Positions 58,046 to 64,000 of a stretch of 64,000 nucleotides of DNA are shown piece by piece. Under the pieces are notes generated by a model that did not search any database, was not told the origin of the DNA, and worked only from the letters and a program-made list of their open reading frames with translations. Within the stretch, counting starts at the first letter, position 1. Every line of letters starts with the position of its first letter. The position numbers were made by a program, and so were the translations under genes. Source of the stretch: Phaseolus vulgaris (taxonomy: Eukaryota > Streptophyta > Magnoliopsida > Fabales > Fabaceae); NCBI RefSeq assembly GCF_000499845.2, contig NC_023750.2:15355503-15419502 (forward strand), read 5' to 3'.

Positions 58046-58724
58046 TGAGTCGTTGTAGTATCTGTTCCCGCCGGTTGACCAGGATCGTCTTTATGCGTGA
58101 CTTGTCCTTACGAGCTAGGGCACTTTCGTTCTGCTCCGTCTGTGAGTACCTGAAAAGAAGTGAACATAGGGGCGCCCTCACGACCGTTTGCACTTCGACG
58201 ATCAAGTCAGCTAGCGAGAAACATCAAAGGTGACGCACCACCGTATCGAACACCGTGACTGGATGCACTGAAGGTGGTCCAAAATACTGAGTAACTAATG
58301 CTGTGTTGCCCTAATTGTCCGTGCGTACAGTGGGTGCGCCGTGAAACAACTTTTGAAAATGCGCGCTCGAGGCACTGTTTCATTCGCATTCTCTTCCACT
58401 GTTCATCCTCTCAGAGCTCTCTTCTGCAACTTGCGATTCTCGTGTTCTTTTTCTCTGCAAAAGCTCTCGCCTTTCTACGTACCAACCTCAAAGGTATGGT
58501 TTTTCTTTCTCGTTCACTCTTGCTTGTTGTTGCTTTAACCTTATAACTGCCTGGGTCTGCTTTCATTTCTGCATTCTCTGTGTTTTTCTTATTTCTTCGT
58601 TTTTCCCGTTCTTCTCTTTTCCGCGTGGGTAGGATTTTTCTAGGGTTTTCTCCCCCCTTTGCTTCTTCGAGCCCTCTTTGCTGAACCTTTGCCTTTCCTT
58701 CTTTCTTCAGCTCTTCATCCATCT
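58046..58724 (+). promoter_or_regulatory. Upstream region and 5' UTR intron of the antisense ORF; may overlap the 3' LTR
   Basis: GC content rises sharply here. tgttcccgccggttgaccag at about 58062 is, on the minus strand, a possible LTR end (…ggcgggaaca), which would place the 3' LTR of the minus-strand element here. A GT/AG intron fits at 58494-58710 (donor ctcaaag|gtatgg, acceptor ctttcttcag|ctctt) just before the start codon at 58725. LTR borders could not be fixed. Confidence 0.4.
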
Positions 58725-61006
58725 ATGGCGCGAACAAAAATAACACCCAATCCCCCTCCCCCAAGTGCTCACTACAAGGCCCTCTATTCATGGGCTTCCG
58801 AAGAGCTATTGAACGAATGCACCAAACTGACCACCGTTGAAGACATAGAGAATCACCTGGGTGACTTGCGGTTGTACAACTTTAACTCCTTCTGCAAAAC
58901 CCATGATTCTCATAATGGGGGAAAGCCTTTCTTTTTCCTCTACCAAGCGGTATTCAAACGCATTGGTCTGCGCCTCCCATTCACACCCTTCGAGAGGGAG
59001 CTGCTCACAGAGGTCAACGTAGCCCCTGCCCAACTACATCCGAATGACTGGGCCTTCGTAAGGGCCTTCCAAATCTTGTGTGGGTACCTGGGCATCCCAC
59101 CATCAGTGGATGTTTTCCTCCACTTCTTTGAAGTAAAAAAGCAAGGGAAAAGTCTCTGGGTGAGATTTTCCGGGGTTGCTGGCAGGATCCTCTTCACCCT
59201 CTTCCAAAACTCCTTCAAAGGTTGGAAGGACAACTTCTTCAGGGTGTGTTGCGCCAAGCACGACCCTACAACCCTGGATGACTTTCCCCTATATTGGACG
59301 GAGAAGCCCAATCCCACCAAACCCAAGTCTCTGGATGAGTTGGCCTCTGCTGACAGGGAGGTCTGCGTGGCGTTGGCTGGCTTGAAAGTCATCTTCCACA
59401 CCCCAACATTGATTTCACGCAAATTTAAGGCCAACGCCCTCTCTGCATACTTTGGTAGGGAGTCTCGTCCTTTACTTGTTTTCTTCGTATCTGATTCTTG
59501 GTCGTGCTTCTCTCCAATTATTGTGATCAATGTTTGTCTACTCTAATCTTCATGCGTGTTGTTGCTCTGTAAATTTACTTTAGTAGTAGAATTGAACCAT
59601 GTGCCTGGCTCTGAGTTCAAATATTGATTCCATGTTTTTATGTATCGCCACATACATTTGTCACTTCCCCCCTAACTAACCTTTGTTGCTTGTTTGCCTT
59701 GGTGCAACATCGGTGATGGATTCTGCAACAAGGGCTGAATTGTCTAGGTCTTTGAAGGCTCGCCTTGGCGCGACGTCCACAAAGGCTGGTGCCTCCCTCA
59801 CTTCCCCCTTTAAGTCCAATCCATCGACATCATCACTACCATCCCACTCTTCCGAATCTCCCGATTCCCCCCATTCCCACCAAACACCAAACTCCCCCCT
59901 CACATCACAAACACCTTCCATAGCCCAGACATCCCACTCTCCTCCAACACTTCAAACACCTTCCTCACCTCTTCCCATTGCTGCAGTCCCACTGGCTGCA
60001 GCTAGTGCACCCTCCATAGCCCCTCCCGACAAAGGCAAGAGGGTGCTTGTGGTGTCTTCTGAGGACGACGATTTTGATGTGGGGTCTGCTTATAAGAGAA
60101 GGAGGACCAATCGAGTCGTCCACTTGCGCTCTCCTTCGCCTCCGTACGGGGGGTCCATGAGGGACAACCCCCCTAGCGCCACGTCTCCCCCATGCCCCAC
60201 AGTCGAAGGTGAAGGGGTGGTGGAGTCTATGCCTTCATCAACACCAACGCTAGCAACAATCCCAATATCAACAACCCCAACATCAACAACCCCAACGTCG
60301 GCCGCCCCAACAACCACCCCAGGACTCATAGCAATTCCCCCTCCCATCATGCAGCTGATGAGGGGCTTTAATGATAAGATGTCGCCAGGTGAACCTTCTG
60401 GGTTCCCACGGTCAGAGGGCATGCCTTACTACATGGGTGCCTTCTTGGCCGTGGCCCTTGAGTGGCGTGCCCAAGCTAAGTCCAAAGCTGTCGAGGCACG
60501 TGCGCTTCAATCCTTCCGACAGGAAGTGACTGCCCTGAAGGAAGAGGAGGAGAACTTGTGCCGCAGCTGGGCGTGCCAGGAAGAGGTCTACAAAGCCTCT
60601 TTGAGAGATGCCCGAGAGTCCAACGCTGAAGCCTGCAAACGGCTCATTGAGCTCCTTGAGCAGGTAACCTCTCTTCAGTCCAAGATCGTCGCCCTTGAAG
60701 CGGCGATGCGAACCTCCGAGGCACAACAGAAACTACTTGCTGATCAATGTGCTACCCGGGGGCAATCGCTGGAGAAGACCGAGGGGGAGCTAGCTGAGAA
60801 GATGGAAAAGCTCAACCTTCTTCAAACCGAGCATGATCAGTTTCAGACTGAACTGAACAGGCTTCAAGTGGAGAAGGAAGCTCTTGAGAAGCAAGGAGGC
60901 CTTAGCCCAAGCCGCCTGCGAAAACCCAGGAGTTGACACCTCCAACTGCAACCCTCTCAACCATATTGTTGATGGGAAGGTCGTTCCCCTCGACCTTGGG
61001 GATTGA
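58725..61006 (+). pseudogene. Antisense extra ORF of a Tat-type element (putative transposase_28-like plus coiled coil)
   Basis: Exon 1 (58725-59454) encodes MARTKITPNPPPPS and a domain with HDSHNGGKPFFFLYQAVFKR, LPFTPFERELLTEVNVAPAQ, LHPNDWAFVRAFQILCGYLG and IPPSVDVFLHFFEVK. This is the wording of the plant family annotated as putative gypsy-type transposon (Transposase_28, PF04195). A donor tttg|gtaggg ends it. Exon 2, from about 59713 (MDSATRAELSRSLKARLG), is serine/proline/threonine-rich and then coiled-coil (about 60510-60900). A frame change near 60895 leads to ALAQAACENPG ... VVPLDLGD and a stop at 61004-61006. No AG acceptor is visible just before exon 2, so splicing may be broken. 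It lies antisense between integrase (62541) and the probable 3' LTR, a position known for extra ORFs in Tat elements. Its function is unknown. Confidence 0.7.
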
Positions 61007-61803
61007 ACCTCACTTAATTAGTCTTCATCTGTAAATTCGTATTTTCTAACATTTGCTCTGTAATCCTGACATTCAACCTTATTTAAATGTTTATTTGAGC
61101 TTTAACTTTACATCCTCGTGTACTTTTAGCTTCTCTGTTTTACTGCTTGCTTTACTAAATCAAGGGCGTAACTGGTACTTACTTTCGATGCATCGCTTCT
61201 TCGCCTTGTCTTTAACTCTTTAGGTAGCACGTGACCTTTTCTTTCCGTTCTTCCCTTCTGAGTAGCGAAGCATACCCTTCTTCTGATATTTTCACTTAGA
61301 ACTTCACTTGGCCTTCACGTCTGCGAGGAATCTTCCCCTGAAGGCGTCGCCTGCCTCGTCATTGCCCAAGGGCAAAAGAGAATTTAACTTCGCGTATTTT
61401 TCTTGTCTCTGATAACTCGTGTTTTTATGCTTCTCCTTCTTGCTCTTCACTTACTTGTTCTTGAGCCCCAAAGTGCTTACTACCAAGGGCATCGCTGGCT
61501 TTACCATTGCTTTGGGGCGAAAGGGATCTCATCTTTTTCTTTCTGGCCTCGACATCGCTCGAGGGCGAGGAGGGCTTATCTCAACTGTACTAGGTGCCCA
61601 TGCTCGAGGAGGGACCTGCTCTGGGTGTCCTCAGCGTATCTAGACATTTGGGACAAAAGTCGCGCTCTGGTGCCCACGCCCATGGAGAGGCCTATACAAC
61701 AGTACCGTATCATCTATGGGGTGCTTGAAACACCAAGGCAACTTAGCCCCTGATGCCCACGCTCGAAGGAAACGCCCCCTGCCACTTCCTCGCGAGGTGT
61801 CTA
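61007..61803. other. Non-coding part of the Tat-type element between antisense ORF and repeats
   Basis: This is a mixed CT-rich sequence with short frames lacking domains. It is part of the region between pol and the 3' LTR of the minus-strand element. Confidence 0.45.
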
Positions 61804-62235
61804 AACATCAGACACCGGGGCTAGCTATTCATACCTGAGGAGGGGGCGTCCCGAAGGAATCCCTTAACCCCTGCTCAGGGACTAGGCACTCGGATTTCAA
61901 CTTATATCTTAACATCTGACATCAAGGCTAGCTATTCATACCCGAGGAGGGGGCGTCCCAAAGGAATCCTCTAACCCCTGCTCAAGGACTAGACACTCGG
62001 TTTTCAACTTATACTGATATCTGGTACCGGGGCCCGGCATTCATACTTGAGGAGGTGGCGTCCCGAAGGAATCCCTTAACCCCTGCTCAAGGACTAAACT
62101 CCCGGATTTTAACTTATACTGACATTTGTTACCGGGGCTTGGTTTATTCATTCTTGAGGAGGGGGCGTCCCGAAGGAATCCCTTAACCCCTGCTCAAGGA
62201 CTAGGCTCCCGAATTTTAACTTGTACTGACATTCC
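61804..62235. repeat. Four tandem repeats of ~107-115 bp in the Tat-type 3' region
   Basis: Each unit has (c)cggggct(t/a)g..ttcata, gaggagggggcgtcccgaag, aatcccttaacccctgctca, ggacta and a tttcaacttatact end. Units start near 61804, 61910, 62020 and 62118. Confidence 0.9.
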
Positions 62236-62275
62236 TGTTATCTTGCTCTGCGTCTGACCTCCGCTCCTTTTTTTG

Positions 62276-62398
62276 GCGATACCCACTCTTGGCGACGCCT
62301 TATCTTGGCGACACCTCATCTTGGCGACGCCTCATCTTGGCGACACCTCATCTTGGCGACGCCACACCTTGGCGACGCCCCGTCTTGGCGACGCTTTG
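62276..62398. repeat. Eight tandem copies of a ~16 bp unit (ttggcgacgcctcatc)
   Basis: ttggcgac recurs every 15-16 bp, alternating gacgcc and gacacc. The array lies about 140 bp beyond the integrase stop codon of the minus-strand element. Confidence 0.9.
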
Positions 62399-62540
62399 TA
62401 TTTTGTTTTTGTTTCTTTGATCTTTGATCTTACATGAAAGAGAAAACTAAGGCGAGAACATCTTAAACTTTTTTTTCTTTATTGGGTGACCTCGTTAAAA
62501 AACCCTCAAGAGGGAAAAAGAGTGTCCCCTTTACAAAATT

Positions 62541-64000
62541 TCAACTGAAATAAAACTTTAAATTCGCCGCATTCCAACTACGTGGGATGGGGCCTCCTTC
62601 TAGAGTCTCTAACTTGTATGAACCATTCCCCTTAGCTTTGGTTACTCTGAATGGTCCAGTCCACTTGGGAGACAACTTGTTTTCTAACTCGTACGGGTGA
62701 GCCTTCCTCATGACCAAATCACCAACCTGGAACTGTCGTAGCTTCACCTTAGAGCTGTACTGACGCTCCACTCTTCTCTTCACAGCCTCAACCTTAATTT
62801 TTGCCTCTTCTCTGGCTTCATCTATTAGGTCCAGGTTCACCCTCTTTTCTTCGTTGGACTCTTCTGCCACGAAACCTAGGAAGCAGGGAGAACTCTTGTG
62901 GATCTCCACTGGGATCATGGCGTCCGATCCATACACCAGGCTGAAAGGCGTCTCCATGGTGGAGGATTGAGGTGTGGTGTGGTAAGCCCATACAATCCTT
63001 GGTACTTCTTCTGCCCACGCCCCTTTAGCCTTCTCTAATCTGTGTTTCAAACCCCTCAACAAAATCCTGTTTGCTGACTCGACCTGCCCATTTGTCTGGG
63101 GTGTTCGACTGATGCGAACACTTGCTTGATTCCTACTTCCGTACATAGCTTCCCCAACTGTTGGCTCGCGAACTGGGTGCCATTGTCTGAAATGAGACGC
63201 CTTGGCACCCCAAAATGACACACGATGTTCTTCCAAACAAAGTGTTGTACCTTGTGGACAATGATCTGTGCCACTGGTTCGGCCTCTATCCACTTGGTGA
63301 AGTACTCGATGGCGACGATCAAGTACTTCGTCTGCCTTATCGCCAACGGGAACGAGCCTCAGATATCAATTCCCCAAGTATGAAAAGGCCACGGGATGTA
63401 TATGGATCTTAGTTCCTCTGGCGGCGCCTTGTGCCAGTCAGCGTGCATCTGACACTGCTTGCAATGCTGGGCGTATCGCACGCAATCCTCTCTTACTGTT
63501 GGCCAGAAAAACCCTGTGCGTATTACCTTGGATGCCAAGGATCTTCCTCCCACATGGCTCCCACAAATACCTTCGTGGAGCTCAGCCATTATCCTGGTGC
63601 ACTCGTCGCCACTCACGCACGTCAAGATGGGGTGCGTAAACCCGTGTGTGAATAATATCCCATCTACTAATGTGTATCTTGCGACGTTCCTCTTAATCTT
63701 CTTGCCCTCTTCCGACTCCGCTGGGAGGATTTTGTCCGCTAGGTATCGCCTGAAAGGGGTCATCCATGTGTCGCCTTCCTCTAAAGCACACACATGTACA
63801 CCTCTTTCTTCTTCTGGCGAGGTCGCATAAGTACTGATGCAGGGTGCCCTCGCCGTATCTTGACTCAAAGAGCGATGACTCCTTGGTTTTCCTCTTGTTG
63901 TACTAACGTGAAGAACGTCCACCCTGTTGTCTGCAACAAACTTTCGCGGCGTCTTGAGGGTCTCCTGTATTACAATCCTCTGCCTTCTCTCCTTGCCTGA
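62541..64000 (-). pseudogene. Tat-type Ty3/gypsy pol fragment: linker and integrase, runs off the right edge
   Basis: Minus-strand reading enters from the edge with the RNase H-integrase linker (QRIVIQETLKTPRKFVADN). The integrase zinc domain follows (HEGICGSHVGGRSLASKVI ... CKQCQ), then the core with D in HTWGIDI, D in LISDNGTQFAS and E in NGQVESANR, all present. An in-frame TGA follows GIDI (about 63360), and a frameshift lies near 63110 within EHPxTNGQVES. The C-terminal part continues VWAYHTTPQSSTMETPFSLV to NLKFYFS at 62541. The protein class matches the Tat side of Ty3/gypsy. Integrase inserts the element's cDNA into the genome; this copy is inactive as read. Confidence 0.88.

Noticed and set aside
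58940..59530. 196-residue minus-strand frame opposite the antisense ORF
   Set aside because: It is a shadow of the plus-strand exon with the Transposase_28-like domain, which carries the recognisable wording.
62276..62398. CRISPR-like short repeat array
   Set aside because: The unit is about 16 bp in direct tandem without spacers; it is a minisatellite in a retrotransposon 3' region.

Overview
The window is plant nuclear DNA, AT-rich, dominated by nested retrotransposons and carrying only two ordinary host genes. Introns with GT/AG borders, plant alkaline-ceramidase and plant CDP-diacylglycerol synthase proteins, and Ty1/copia, Ty3/gypsy (Tat-type, CRM-type and other chromovirus-like) and L1-type LINE families point to a dicot. 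A legume of the bean/cowpea group is my inference and is not proved by the sequence.

Layout. 1-444 is the 3' part of a Tat-type LTR, followed by an antisense copia LTR. 1026-6420 is a decayed Ty3/gypsy element whose gag is split by a small decayed copia element (1913-3958). 7363-8341 is an intact alkaline ceramidase gene (+). 10319-15780 is an intact 11-exon CDP-diacylglycerol synthase gene (-), whose 5' UTR exon lies near 17.4 kb. The two host genes converge and act in different branches of membrane lipid metabolism: sphingolipid turnover, and phospholipid precursor synthesis in the ER.

19975-41065 is a deep insertion nest. An old LINE 3' end (LINE-A) is split by a roughly 1.6 kb fragment copied from the neighbouring CDP-DAG synthase gene (introns 4 and 5, exon 5, part of intron 7). 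That fragment was then hit by a nearly full-length L1-type LINE (LINE-B, 20614-27540, 11 bp target duplication) and, in exon 5, by three related TIR elements stacked head-to-tail and separated only by TTA. The first of these carries a young CRM-like LTR retrotransposon (29362-37159; 733 bp LTRs, target duplication GAAAG).

41490-52570 is a second nest. A copia element is interrupted by an old Tat-type element (42503-47240), and again inside its 3' LTR by a GC-richer Tat-type element (48527-52485, duplication ATAAG) that has lost everything between mid-RT and the last 85 bp of its 3' LTR. 52490-57900 is AT-rich DNA with microsatellites and an ~84 bp minisatellite, without genes. 58000-64000 is the 3' part of a Tat-type element on the minus strand: integrase, tandem-repeat 3' UTR, and an intron-containing gene antisense to the element.

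I found no tRNA, rRNA, CRISPR or bacterial-type operon. The most notable structures are the copied host-gene fragment with repair-like junctions, the three-element TTA stack, the antisense gene in the Tat element, and the CRM-like element whose pol frame runs 274 bp into its 3' LTR. Coordinates of decayed elements are approximate; splice sites were read by eye.
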